NCBI GenBank assembly: GCA_029262815.1
Contig: JAJCYS010000045.1
Coordinates: 1-64,000, forward strand
Length of the DNA: 64,000 nt
From: Deltaproteobacteria bacterium
GTDB taxonomy: Bacteria > Bdellovibrionota > JAJCYS01
Direction: 5' to 3'
The notes beneath the pieces are model-generated. The model saw only the letters and a list, made by a program, of their open reading frames with translations, did no database searches and was not told the DNA's origin. Every line of letters begins with the position of its first letter. Positions within the stretch are counted from its first letter, which is position 1. Positions 26,723 through 35,142 of the stretch are shown here, piece by piece. Made by a program: the position numbers and the translations under genes.

Positions 26723-26847
26723 ATCCAACCATTGTCGTCAGAATGATCAAAAGGTCAATAGGGAATCTTGAATCAGTTTTTCTTTGAACGCGGTTGCTAA
26801 TCAGTGCTAGGGGTGCTCTATTCTTAGTTAAGAATGGGAGGAGCCTG

Positions 26848-27558
26848 GTGAAAGAGAAAATATTATGTGTGTTAGCGTGTGGCATTTTATCGAGCAGTTT
26901 CGCTTTTGGGGAAACTAAAACATTATCATTCGATATCTTAACGTCAGATGAATGGGGCTTAAATCGACGTTTGGCGAAAGATGTAAAACAGGTGACTGCT
27001 GTTTATGTTGGATGTACGGACTCAAAATTGAAATATGAATCACCTATTGTAGGGAAAGACACGACATCGGTGAACCAGGGAGATGGAGAGTATTCGTACC
27101 ATAATTTTGATATACCTTTTACGGTTCATACAGGAGGTTTTTTGGGTGCTTTCACTACGTGTTACCAGCTGAAAAAAATTAATTTTTCAATTGAGGCAAT
27201 CGAATACATTGGTTCGAAAGACGCCTATCGCTTCGCAAGAACCAAGCACAGGGTAGCACTAGCTGTGGCTGAAGATAGTAAGAGTAAAGAGTCTGTACAC
27301 AGAATACGAATAGTTTGTGATGAAATAACGCTCGAGGCGTCACAGGTGAGTGTTATAAATCCTATGCTGGATCAAGGCTACAGTCAAAAACTCGCAGGGG
27401 AATTTTTAGTGTGTGAAGGAACTTACCCGCTTGGTTCACTAAACCGAACCTCTATTGTGAAGAAGGGGCTTCAATTAGGGAAGTGGGAGCCTTTCACGTC
27501 TTATGAGGCTGACAAGTTATATCAGTATGCAACGCTTGAGATTACCGGGGATTGGTAA
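26848..27558 (+). CDS. Predicted secreted protein of unknown function
   Basis: GTG 26848 with GGGAGGAG upstream opens a clear signal peptide (VKEKILCVLACGILSSSFAFG). The 236-residue product is beta-rich by composition, with several Cys residues (VGCTDSKL, TTCYQL, IVCDEI, FLVCEGTY) that could form periplasmic disulfides. No family is recognised. It is flanked by an oppositely oriented small secreted protein. Confidence 0.6.
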   Translation: MKEKILCVLACGILSSSFAFGETKTLSFDILTSDEWGLNRRLAKDVKQVTAVYVGCTDSKLKYESPIVGKDTTSVNQGDGEYSYHNFDIPFTVHTGGFLGAFTTCYQLKKINFSIEAIEYIGSKDAYRFARTKHRVALAVAEDSKSKESVHRIRIVCDEITLEASQVSVINPMLDQGYSQKLAGEFLVCEGTYPLGSLNRTSIVKKGLQLGKWEPFTSYEADKLYQYATLEITGDW

Positions 27559-27581
27559 CAATGAGGCTAGGCGAAAGCCAA

Positions 27582-28001
27582 CTAATTAATGCTGCAGCTC
27601 ACAGAACTGGTCGAGACTTCAATGTAGGGGTATATCGGATCGACGGGTGTAGATTCTGGGTGGTAATACGGGGTATGAATCCAAGTGATTTTTGTTGAAT
27701 CAGGGGAATCGCTTACGATTGTTAGAAACGTGGCCGCATCATTCAGGTTTGCAAATTTACATGTTTTCCACTCTGTGCCGATTTTCGTATAGAAAATGAT
27801 TTGAGCTTCAGAAAAAGGCATATTGCCTTTTGCGTGCGAGAGTTCTCGTGGTGCTATGTAGTACATGGTGGAGGCAAGATGTGTTTTCTCCATATCCAGA
27901 TCTTTTTTACTGACGCTGTCGACACTGATTCGAGCAGGCGCGTTTGAGGCAATGGTCAGGATAACCATACAAATTATAGGAAACGTACAAAGTTTGAGCA
28001 T
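27582..28001 (-). CDS. Small predicted secreted protein
   Basis: The 139-residue protein begins MLKLCTFPIICMVILTIASNAPA, a typical signal peptide. ATG 28001 is chosen because GGAGGT lies seven bases upstream; a GTG at 28010 would be inside that site. The mature part has no recognised domain. It lies between the convergent secreted-protein gene and the aldo/keto reductase. Confidence 0.58.
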   Translation of the reverse strand: MLKLCTFPIICMVILTIASNAPARISVDSVSKKDLDMEKTHLASTMYYIAPRELSHAKGNMPFSEAQIIFYTKIGTEWKTCKFANLNDAATFLTIVSDSPDSTKITWIHTPYYHPESTPVDPIYPYIEVSTSSVSCSIN

Positions 28002-28045
28002 ACAGAACACCTCCGGATCTATGGGGAGGTATCGGTATTTTGAGG

Positions 28046-29017
28046 TCAGTTCTTGAGAGGTATTCGACTAACAGCTTCTTTGAGATGGTTGAGTGATGTT
28101 GTGCCTACGAGCGTTGTTGTTTGATTACCGTTTGCTAAAACCCAATCTAACAAATGTTGAGCAGGAGTTAGTGAGTCTGGAGTGTGAGCCATTTCGGTGA
28201 TGTCCTGAAAATGGGTAATCAGTTGCCCTTCGAGGAAAGGGGCGGATGTAAACGTAGTGATGTCATGTTCACGAATCCATTCATTCGGTGTGAGCCACCA
28301 TCTGGGGCTTTGCAGGTGTCGTTGGTTTTTGAGTGTTATAAATTCATTGAGATGAATATTGAACGGAAGTTGGAGGGCCCTAAGGTTGGTGTAACCCAAG
28401 GTCTGGGCTTTATGCCACAGGGTGTGAAGATCTATATACTGGGGATTTTTGGGTGCTACGCGAAGGCCTTGCCAGGTAGCTATTCCGTACATTCGACAGC
28501 GACCCTGTGTGACTTCTGATTCCAACCATGCAAAACAATCCAACAGTCGTTTTTCCCATTCGGTCCGTGTCATAAACGTGAGGGCGAATTCTGGGTTATG
28601 GATAAAGTAGCAATCGACATAAGGGGTGTTTAAATTTCTGAGACTTTGTTCAAAACTCCATTTTAGGTAGGTGGGATGGATTGAGTGACAGTGATCGTGA
28701 ATATCTTGAGTGGTTAGGTTTAGTGGTTTCATGAACGATTGATTGACGTATTCGGATACAGATTTGGGCACGGTTTGATCAAAGGGGATAAACCCTCCTT
28801 TCGTACTGATGTAGAGGGTCGACCGAGATTGTTGAAGAGAGGAAATGAGTTTTCCGATGGTTCGTTCGCTTAGTTGGCACCTGTAGTTAATAGCGGTGTC
28901 GATTACATTTAGATGGTGTGTGGTGACAGCCTCGTGCAATGTTTTTTGCATGTTTTGGGATGTTGTTTCGGAGAGGTTACCAAGATAGGTGCCGATGCCA
29001 AGTCGAGTGAGTTTCAT
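28046..29017 (-). CDS. Aldo/keto reductase family oxidoreductase
   Basis: This is a second AKR superfamily protein (323 residues). Catalytic residues: Asp in NVIDTAINYR, Tyr in the same motif, Lys in ISTKGGFIP and His in CYFIHNPE. The C-terminal region QTTTLVGTTSLNHLKEAV resembles the cofactor-binding end. The true start is ATG 29017, which overlaps the sfsA stop as ATGA; a longer frame to 29047 would lie inside sfsA. The substrate is unknown. Confidence 0.86.
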   Translation of the reverse strand: MKLTRLGIGTYLGNLSETTSQNMQKTLHEAVTTHHLNVIDTAINYRCQLSERTIGKLISSLQQSRSTLYISTKGGFIPFDQTVPKSVSEYVNQSFMKPLNLTTQDIHDHCHSIHPTYLKWSFEQSLRNLNTPYVDCYFIHNPEFALTFMTRTEWEKRLLDCFAWLESEVTQGRCRMYGIATWQGLRVAPKNPQYIDLHTLWHKAQTLGYTNLRALQLPFNIHLNEFITLKNQRHLQSPRWWLTPNEWIREHDITTFTSAPFLEGQLITHFQDITEMAHTPDSLTPAQHLLDWVLANGNQTTTLVGTTSLNHLKEAVSRIPLKN

Positions 29018-29721
29018 GGGGTGAAAGAGCTGAGCAGGGGCAAGCACCCTGCGTCGTGAAATCCACGTGTATCAATACGTATTTTTTGGATCCAAAGCCA
29101 CAGGCCGGCTTCAAGGCATTTCCAAAACAGTGAATCGAACATGGGATCCACCCAATGGGCAGGGTGAAAACTGTTTACATCGTTTCGTTGGACGACAAAG
29201 AGAAGTCCGCAAAGTTCACCTTGGGTGAGGCGGGTGAGGATCTTTTCAAGATGGGCTTGGCCGCGTTTGGTTACAGAGTCGGGAAATGCAGCCACGTCGC
29301 CTTTACTTAATGAAACATTTTTGACTTCAATGAGGACATCACGTTTGAGTTCAGGGCAAGTGGCCATGAAATCTGTACGCCAGCCGGGACCCATAGTAAC
29401 TTCGCTTCTGATGTTTTCAAAGTGGCAGTCTAGGAAGCGACGGGCGATGAGGTTGGCGTTCTGGGTGTTGACCCCAATCCAACTGCGTGAGCCTTTGATG
29501 GCCTCGAGACTATAGGGCAGCTTGCGTCCAGGGTTGGTGTGTTTTGTGATGAGACAAGGATGGTCAGGATGGATACAGCTTTCCATGGATCCAGGGTTTG
29601 CGACATGGACTGTGGTTGTTCGGTTGTTTTTGAGTTTTACGTCTGCGAGAAATCGTTTGTAACGTTTTAAAAATGTTGCCGTTAGTGGATCAGAAGTGAA
29701 GGGTAAGGTCTTGAATGCCAT
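29014..29721 (-). CDS. sfsA: SfsA family protein
   Basis: SfsA was first tied to sugar-fermentation stimulation in E. coli; later structural work suggests a DNA-binding/nuclease-like fold. The 235-residue protein carries the family blocks RYKRFLADVKL, VHVANPGSMESC, RKLPYSLEAI and TDFMATCPELKRDVLIEVKNVSL with the nuclease-like D...ExK pattern, then FPDSVTKRGQAHLEKI. It is the first gene of a two-gene unit with the AKR at 28046. Confidence 0.93.
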   Translation of the reverse strand: MAFKTLPFTSDPLTATFLKRYKRFLADVKLKNNRTTTVHVANPGSMESCIHPDHPCLITKHTNPGRKLPYSLEAIKGSRSWIGVNTQNANLIARRFLDCHFENIRSEVTMGPGWRTDFMATCPELKRDVLIEVKNVSLSKGDVAAFPDSVTKRGQAHLEKILTRLTQGELCGLLFVVQRNDVNSFHPAHWVDPMFDSLFWKCLEAGLWLWIQKIRIDTRGFHDAGCLPLLSSFTP

Positions 29722-29934
29722 GAACGTCAGGATAGCGAGGTCTATGGGTTATGTCCAGAACCGGTCTCATCACAAAGCTGTTTTTGGGCCCCATTTTGGT
29801 AGGCTTTGAAAAGTAGTTAAAGATCTTATAAATAGTTAATAATTATGGTTTTTTTATTTTGAATAGAGAATTCACTTTAAGAATGGGTAGAATTCCTTAA
29901 AGGCGGGCGTCTGCGAGCCGATAGAAGGGATGTA

Positions 29935-30435
29935 ATGAGAAGAAGTTGGTTACCACTACGATCACCCAATCAGCTCCGGCACACTTTGTTTATTTGTGTG
30001 ATTGGGGTCTTATGTACAGTGTTGGTGGGTTTGTTGGAGCTTTATTTCATCAATACGATTGCCATTAAATTTGTGGCTGAAGTGAATGACTCCAAGCAAG
30101 TAGTAGAGTTCCTAAAAACGCAAGAGCCGTGGTTGTATTATTCATTGATTGGGCTTCTTTCCATTTCTATTTTAGGATTATTTTTAGTTTCAGTTCGATT
30201 CACAAACCGTATTTTTGGACCTCAACTGGCGTTGGATCGAGATATTAAGAAACTGACTTTTTTAGGACAGCTCAACTCTGACATCAATGTGCGTCGCAAA
30301 GACTTTCTAAAAGGGCTTATACGTCAGTATAAGCTGACTTGTGAGGATATGGATACGGTGCATGAGCTATATGTGAATGCTTACAAAGAGATCGACGAAG
30401 CCCTATCTAACGGGGAAAACAAAAAAGCGTCTTAG
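29935..30435 (+). CDS. Two-TM protein with HAMP-like cytoplasmic tail
   Basis: The 166-residue protein has transmembrane helices near residues 17-38 and 67-86, separated by a short periplasmic loop of about 28 residues. The tail after TM2 (FTNRIFGPQLALDRDIKKL...NVRRKDFLKGLIRQY) looks like a HAMP segment (the GP after TM2 and the later RRKD). No catalytic domain follows. It could be an adaptor for a separate signalling protein. AGAAGGGA precedes the ATG. Confidence 0.55.
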   Translation: MRRSWLPLRSPNQLRHTLFICVIGVLCTVLVGLLELYFINTIAIKFVAEVNDSKQVVEFLKTQEPWLYYSLIGLLSISILGLFLVSVRFTNRIFGPQLALDRDIKKLTFLGQLNSDINVRRKDFLKGLIRQYKLTCEDMDTVHELYVNAYKEIDEALSNGENKKAS

Positions 30436-30517
30436 CCTAATGATCACACATTAAGTAACTTCTATTTCGATTCCAGCTTTACTTTCTATATAATAGGCGT
30501 CACGGGAGGGTTATTGC

Positions 30518-31315
30518 ATGGCCTCATTGATGACGCATACGTTGCAAACTTTGTTTTTTCCAAAAATTCGTATTAGACCTAAGGATAGCTGGAAGCAGGA
30601 TTTGGCGGCTTTTGGTTCAGTAACCTCCTTCAAAGTGCAACGGGGTAAGAAAGGACATCTATCTTGCTTGAAAGTTTCGAGGGGGAACAGTGACAAGGTG
30701 GTTGTGTTTGCGCATCCGATTTCACGAAGGGGCAAATACTTTTATGCGAAAGGAGAGCGGATCTCGGTGTATCTCGATCAAGGATATGATGTTGTGTTGT
30801 TTGATTTTAATGGGTTTGGAGAATCGGATCGGGTAGATTTGCTTTATTGGCGAGATGCTCAGGCGGTGATCGAGCATTGTAAGGCGGCGTTTAAGCCTAT
30901 GCATATGGTTTTGCATGGGTTGAGTTTTGGTTCTTATCATATTATTCGTGCGATTCCGTCATTGCCAAAAGATAGTGGGGTTGTTTTAGAGAACACGTCT
31001 CGGTCTTTGTATGATTATTGGAAGAAGTGGTTTGTGACGGGGAACATAGCACGGGTATTTGAGTCGTTGCCGTTTCAGTTTGTGAAAGATATGCGTGTGA
31101 TTGAAGTGTTTGAGGGAATGGGGAGACCGGACATCAAATTTTACTGTGTGGCATGTGAAGAGGATCATTTTACGCCTGAGGATGAGATGGCAGATTTGAT
31201 TGCCCATATTAGGTCTCCAAAAACGTATGAGGTGTACAAGGGGGCCAAGCATTTTGAAGCTCCGGTCGTGAACAGAGCGCAGTATACCTCTGGGATCCAG
31301 GCAATTACGCATTAA
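30518..31315 (+). CDS. Alpha/beta hydrolase fold protein
   Basis: The 265-residue protein has a serine hydrolase triad: nucleophile Ser136 in LHGLSFGSYH, Asp in CVACEEDHFTPED and His in GAKHFEAP. The strand-turn pieces VVVFAHPISRRG (oxyanion region) and DVVLFDFNGFGESD are typical. No signal peptide is seen. GGGAGGG precedes the ATG. Esterase, thioesterase and lipase activities are all possible. An intrinsic terminator follows directly. Confidence 0.82.
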   Translation: MASLMTHTLQTLFFPKIRIRPKDSWKQDLAAFGSVTSFKVQRGKKGHLSCLKVSRGNSDKVVVFAHPISRRGKYFYAKGERISVYLDQGYDVVLFDFNGFGESDRVDLLYWRDAQAVIEHCKAAFKPMHMVLHGLSFGSYHIIRAIPSLPKDSGVVLENTSRSLYDYWKKWFVTGNIARVFESLPFQFVKDMRVIEVFEGMGRPDIKFYCVACEEDHFTPEDEMADLIAHIRSPKTYEVYKGAKHFEAPVVNRAQYTSGIQAITH

Positions 31316-31317
31316 AT

Positions 31318-31345
31318 AGGCTTTTGAGCCTGCTTTTTCTTTATT
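31318..31345 (+). terminator. Rho-independent terminator after the alpha/beta hydrolase gene
   Basis: AGGCT (31318-31322), a four-base loop and AGCCT (31327-31331) form a hairpin followed by GCTTTTTCTTT. It ends the hydrolase transcript before the tRNA gene. Confidence 0.6.
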
Positions 31346-31390
31346 TATATAGAGGGGGCTTGATATGATGGATGGTCAGTTTCAGAGTGT

Positions 31391-31467
31391 ACGCCCATAG
31401 CTCAGCTGGATAGAGCAACGGATTTCTAATCCGTAGGTCGGAGGTTCGAGCCCTCCTGGGCGTGCCA
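31391..31467 (+). tRNA. tRNA-Arg (anticodon TCT), CCA encoded
   Basis: The seven-base acceptor stem ACGCCCA (31391-31397) pairs with TGGGCGT (31457-31463), followed by discriminator G and an encoded CCA. The anticodon arm ACGGA-TTTCTAA-TCCGT gives TCT, reading AGA. The D arm AGCTCAGCTGGATAGAGC and the T arm GGAGG-TTCGAGC-CCTCC are intact. The gene borders the accessory patch that begins with the truncated ParA gene. Confidence 0.97.
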
Positions 31468-31787
31468 AAGTTTTCAATCAGTTAACGCACTTCATCAAAA
31501 ATCAAAAATAGAACACAGGCGTAATTAGGCGTAAATTTACTCTTTCACACCTCTCTATAAAAGACTATAAACAGGCTGTCGATTTTTATAAACTGAAAAC
31601 GTTTGTACAATTTCCTCTTTTATTAACTGTTTCAATTTTAATTCTAAATAAACAGAAAGTCTTAAATCTCATGTAAGTAGTTAATTTTATTAAATATATT
31701 GCAATATACAATAAGAGCTTTGTACAATAAGAGTTAATTTGATTTTTAAATTATGTAAACACCAGTAACTAAAAAGGAGATTTAGGG
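31468..31787. other. AT-rich gene-free stretch between tRNA-Arg and the ParA remnant
   Basis: No gene is supportable. Two direct copies of TACAATAAGAG lie at 31707-31717 and 31723-31733 (16-base period). They could be part of an operator or centromere-like site for the ParA locus, but two copies are weak evidence. Confidence 0.4.
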
Positions 31788-31856
31788 ATGAGATATTATC
31801 CAAAAAGAAACCCCGCAGGCGAGGCCTACGGGGTACCCAACATAATCTTAAACTGA
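31788..31856 (+). CDS. Possible 22-codon leader peptide or small ORF
   Basis: AAGGAGA lies seven bases before an ATG that opens a 22-codon frame beginning MRYYPKRNPAGEAYG and ending TGA at 31856. The coding part overlaps a strong hairpin that, on the other strand, is an intrinsic terminator. It may be a true small protein or a regulatory leader. Equally, the hairpin may be the only functional item and the frame chance. Confidence 0.3.
   Translation: MRYYPKRNPAGEAYGVPNIILN
31800..31833 (-). terminator. Strong intrinsic terminator, minus strand
   Basis: Bases 31824-31833 and 31811-31820 form a ten-base stem with one mismatch and a three-base loop. Read on the minus strand it is followed by TTTCTTTTTG, a classical terminator. 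No minus-strand gene feeds into it, so an unannotated short transcript starting between about 31840 and 32000 would be needed to explain it. Confidence 0.55.
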
Positions 31857-31977
31857 CTACTTAAGATTGTAGGGTATCCCGCCCAAAATTCCAACACAAA
31901 ATTGAAAAACGTTTTCTAGTTAATGGGTACGTTTGCACCCAAACAGGATACGTACAACTTTTTGCAGGGAGGACACT

Positions 31978-32535
31978 ATGATCAAGTCAGGTTTTGATGA
32001 GCCAATACTCATCACGGTTGCCAATCAAAAAGGTGGGGTTGGAAAAACAACCGTCACCATTAATCTCGCAGAACAGCTAGCTAAGCAAGGGTATGAAACA
32101 TTAATCATCGATACCGACACTCAAGGAAATGTCTCGGATCGGTTGCTGGAGGATGATCTGCAGGAGTCCTTAGCGCACATACTAGACGACAATAAAACTG
32201 TTGTATCAAGTGCAATCTATCCAACACGGTATGACCACTTGCATGTTCTTCCCTCCGGGAAAACGGATCTATCTGATGTCATTTTAAAAGTAAATCGTAA
32301 GTGCACTGGATTAAGACAATTTACAGAGGGCTTAAGTCGAATAAGGATGGAGATATCAGGGGATATCCAATTTGTCCTGATTGATACACCACCTAGCCAT
32401 AGAAGCCTGCTTCTGCGTTCATCCTATGCCATATCTGATTATACGCTTTTGGTCATTGAACCAGAGCTATCTTCATTAAGGGGGATTCTTCAGAATCACT
32501 CAGTATTTGAGGAAGAGCAAGGTCTTGGTCTTTAA
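31978..32535 (+). pseudogene. Truncated ParA-family ATPase
   Basis: ParA/Soj-type deviant Walker ATPases position plasmids or chromosomes. ATG 31978 follows GGGAGGA. The 185-residue frame has the deviant Walker A KGGVGKTT near residue 18, IIDTDTQGN (switch I) and FVLIDTPPSHRSLLLRSSY (Walker B/switch II). It stops after FEEEQGLGL, about 65-75 residues short of a normal ParA, exactly where the repeat sequence of the RAYT-type element begins. No ParB lies nearby. Probably broken by element insertion; the remaining protein may lack the C-terminal DNA-binding helices. Confidence 0.75.
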
Positions 32536-32628
32536 AAGGTCTTTTTAAAAGGTCTTCGTGCACTATGATAAAAATATCCAATAATATCAGATAGTTAAAA
32601 TCCGTTCATCGACTTTATTCCAAATATT

Positions 32629-32644
32629 TGGCACAAATTTTGCT
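32629..32644 (+). promoter_or_regulatory. Sigma-54-like -24/-12 motif in element A
   Basis: TGGCACAAATTTTGCT has GG and GC separated by exactly 10 bases, as sigma-54 promoters require. It corresponds position for position to 35143-35158 in the intact element. Confidence 0.45.
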
Positions 32645-32805
32645 TATTTACGCATCAAAGCCAAAATTTTAATTATTTAGAACAAGTTCCTTTCCTTACC
32701 ATGTTGTTACACGAACAACTGGGTGTGCCAAAGTTTTTATTTCATAAAAATCATATTTTGAACTCGTTGTTGACAAGGCTTTTGGGGAGCACTATTGTTA
32801 CGTCG

Positions 32806-33621
32806 ATGAAATTACTTATCTCTCTTTGTTGGGCTGTAAACCTATTTTTATTCAATGGCGTGGCCTGTGCTACAGGGGTTAGCCAGCCCTGTTCGGTGTT
32901 GTCTCAATGGATTGGACAAAGTAGACTTTCTGCGAATCACGATCTGATTTTAATTCCAAAAAACCCTGAAGAGTCACACGGAATTTCGGTCGGGGAGCGA
33001 TATCAGGATATTCATTTTCGTGTTTCATCAGAGAGTATTGAACCAGTAGCGCATTTGTTTCGCGCGTTGGGGTTAGCTGTTCACGATACCCAAAATATTT
33101 TGAGACAGTTGCTTGGGAACCGTGATTCTATTGAAACGTCTTTGATTCCTTTCTTGCCTATAGAGGTACAACGTTCATTGGGGCAAGATGAGCTAGGTGC
33201 TCACTGTCATAAAGCTGTTTATTATTTTCATGGGTCGAAGCAAGACATTCCTACTTATAAACATGAGACATATATGCAATACCATTTTATGCCTTTGGCA
33301 GGATTTGTACCTCACTTTACTCAGGCGAGACTTAAACTAGGGGACACGTTTACTTTTCACGCCATCATTGGAGAAAAACCCGATAGGCAAATTCGTCCTA
33401 TTCATGTGGGTGTCTATCTGGGTGGTGATCTTGTCTATCATAAATTTGGGCCAGGGATTAGTCAGTATGAATTTCGAGCTATTGAAAGTATTGCGGCCTA
33501 TTACGATCAAATGCAAAACCTTGCTGAATCAGTTCCGGGGTCTTCAAATCCGAACGTACAACTATTTAAACACCCTCGAATGCTTACATTCATGAGGCCC
33601 TCTTGGCTAGTGGACCAATAA
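32806..33621 (+). CDS. Predicted secreted NlpC/P60-like protein
   Basis: ATG 32806 opens a signal peptide (MKLLISLCWAVNLFLFNGVACA). The 271-residue product has a Cys in LGAHCHKAVYYF and, about 75 residues on, RPIHVGVYLGGDLVYHKFG. That spacing and the H-x-G-x-Y context resemble the Cys-His pair of NlpC/P60 and related papain-fold amidases. The fold assignment is tentative. An in-frame extension upstream to 32701 is transposase-derived sequence read in another frame and is not used. Confidence 0.5.
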   Translation: MKLLISLCWAVNLFLFNGVACATGVSQPCSVLSQWIGQSRLSANHDLILIPKNPEESHGISVGERYQDIHFRVSSESIEPVAHLFRALGLAVHDTQNILRQLLGNRDSIETSLIPFLPIEVQRSLGQDELGAHCHKAVYYFHGSKQDIPTYKHETYMQYHFMPLAGFVPHFTQARLKLGDTFTFHAIIGEKPDRQIRPIHVGVYLGGDLVYHKFGPGISQYEFRAIESIAAYYDQMQNLAESVPGSSNPNVQLFKHPRMLTFMRPSWLVDQ

Positions 33622-33752
33622 GCCTTCTTCTGAAGGTCTTTAAGACCTTTTAGAAAGATTTGTTGGGAAATGGGTACGTAAGTGTTTAGTGATCTTGTAG
33701 GTTTGCTGATTGAAATAATCACAAGTTAGCTGTACCATAACGCAACTTTATT

Positions 33753-34895
33753 ATGGTTTTTCTAAAACAAGAATGGCTTAAAGATCCCTATCGATGCTTG
33801 TTTCCTATTGGGTGGGTTTTAAGTTGTGTAGGTACTTTGATCTGGACTCTGTTGTATTGGAAACCTGCTTCTTACCCTGGCATATTTCACGCAGATATCA
33901 TGATAGGTGGTTTTTTGTTTGCCTATGCAAGCGGGTTTTTGATGACAGCTATTCCGCGGATGACGCAAAGTGCGCATGCACGAATTTGGGAACTGACTGC
34001 GAGTTTGTGTATCTGTCTAGGCCTCGTAGGGGTGAGTTTGTCTACTGATAGACTCATATTTCATTCTTTATCACTAGCTGGGTTAATTCACATTGCCATA
34101 TTTTGTATGCGTCGTATTAAAGTGATGACGGCGCCTTATTTATTTATCTTATGTGGTTTGTCATTAGGTGTTCTGGGTTCATTTGGGTTGTTATTAAACG
34201 ATGTTAGTCTATTGCAGGAGCCTTTTTTGAGTGTTTCCCGTAATGTGTATTACCAGGGAATGATGTTGTTTTTAGTGTTGGGTGTCGGCTCTCGTCTCAT
34301 GCCTATGCTATTGGTGAGTGGGCAGAAACATGTGAGTGCTTTTCGTAGTCAGAATGTGGGTTCATCTCTTTCGCCGTTAGCGATTGGTTGTGCGCTACTG
34401 TTATGTAGCAGTTTTGTAATTGAAAGTATCAGTGCTACAAGCTGGGTGGGACAGTTTGTCAAAACCTCGTGTGTAACATTTGTTGTTTTAGGCAATTGGA
34501 ACCTTTTAATAATTCCCAACAAACAAGGGTATATTGTTGGTTGGCTTTGGGTGTCAGCATGGTGCATTATTTTGGGACTATGGAGTTGTGTAATTTTTCC
34601 CAGTTATGTCGTACATATGATGCACGTTGTGTATATTTGTGGCATTGGACTCATGACGTTGATGATTGCTTCACGAGTTCAGATTGCCCACGGGGGGCAA
34701 AATTGGCATGAATCCAATCAGAAAGGCCTTTTTCTCTGGACTGGTATTCTGATTCTTACTGCTGGGGTTACACGTGTGACCGCACCTTTTGTGGCGAGTT
34801 ATGTGAGCCATTTGGTATATGCTGCTACAGCTTGGATTGCTGCGATGATGATCTGGGGAGTGTATTTTTATGGGTTCACAAAACGTGTAAAATAA
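33753..34895 (+). CDS. NnrS family membrane protein
   Basis: NnrS proteins are heme- and copper-containing membrane proteins linked to nitric oxide stress and denitrification. The 380-residue protein is almost entirely hydrophobic, with about 10-12 helices. The family block FHADIMIGGFLFAYASGFLMTAIPRMT lies near residues 40-66, and GMMLFLVLGVGSRLMPMLL follows later. No nitrite or NO reductase gene is in the window. It sits between two copies of the RAYT-type element, so it may have moved with them. Confidence 0.8.
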   Translation: MVFLKQEWLKDPYRCLFPIGWVLSCVGTLIWTLLYWKPASYPGIFHADIMIGGFLFAYASGFLMTAIPRMTQSAHARIWELTASLCICLGLVGVSLSTDRLIFHSLSLAGLIHIAIFCMRRIKVMTAPYLFILCGLSLGVLGSFGLLLNDVSLLQEPFLSVSRNVYYQGMMLFLVLGVGSRLMPMLLVSGQKHVSAFRSQNVGSSLSPLAIGCALLLCSSFVIESISATSWVGQFVKTSCVTFVVLGNWNLLIIPNKQGYIVGWLWVSAWCIILGLWSCVIFPSYVVHMMHVVYICGIGLMTLMIASRVQIAHGGQNWHESNQKGLFLWTGILILTAGVTRVTAPFVASYVSHLVYAATAWIAAMMIWGVYFYGFTKRVK

Positions 34896-35016
34896 CTTCT
34901 TTTTATTCCATAGACTTAAGCTATTCCTAAGTTAGTCTTTTTAGAATCGCACGAAAAAAAATAGTAGAAGTCGTTAAAGTAACATTGTCTTAGTGTTTAA
35001 GGTTTTCGTGAACTGT

Positions 35017-35084
35017 GTAAGGTCTTGTAAGGTCTTCGTGAACTGCGTTAGTAAGGTCTTGTAAGGTCTTCGTGAACTGCGTTA
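35017..35084 (+). repeat. Perfect 34-bp tandem direct repeat at the left end of element B
   Basis: Two identical 34-base units (35017-35050 and 35051-35084) each contain GTAAGGTCTT twice, then CGTGAACTGCGTTA. A partial third unit (TAAGGTTTTCGTGAACTGT) precedes them from 34998. They look like the REP-type recognition sites of the element. Confidence 0.85.
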
Positions 35085-35142
35085 GAATTACCTTATAATA
35101 TCAAATAGTTAAATTTTTTTTATTGGGTTTATTTCTTCAAAT

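Larger units (their letters stand above)
32525..33657 (+). mobile_element. Element A: RAYT-type element ends around a non-transposase gene
   Basis: The left part (32525-32733) matches the left part of the intact RAYT element (about 35021-35235). It shares AAGGTCTTCGTG, the TGGCAC...TTGCT motif and the bases encoding the transposase N-terminus up to the TRTTG codons. The right end at 33638-33657 (CTTTAAGACCTTTTAGAAAG) is identical to 35832-35851. Between them the transposase body is absent and a secreted-protein gene is found. It is either a decayed copy with a later insertion or a non-autonomous derivative with cargo. Confidence 0.6.

Noticed and set aside
26723..26847. preQ1 riboswitch upstream of the YhhQ-like gene
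   Set aside because: No preQ1 aptamer-like sequence or pseudoknot pattern is visible in the leader.
28184..28519. 111-codon plus-strand frame
   Set aside because: It is antisense to the aldo/keto reductase gene and has no supporting features.
31391..31467. tRNA-Arg as an island attachment site
   Set aside because: I looked for a second copy of the tRNA 3' end to the right and did not find one in the window, so no att pair can be claimed.
32701..32805. Longer N-terminus for the secreted gene at 32806
   Set aside because: The first codons are the transposase 5' sequence read in a different frame; the signal peptide begins at 32806.
31922..33679. Direct repeat AATGGGTACGT at 31922-31932 and 33669-33679 as a target-site duplication
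   Set aside because: The copies do not sit at the element ends defined by comparison with the intact RAYT element, and 11 bases could recur by chance.
35017..35084. CRISPR array
   Set aside because: The two units are contiguous with no spacers and belong to the RAYT element; no cas gene or other spaced repeat is in the window.
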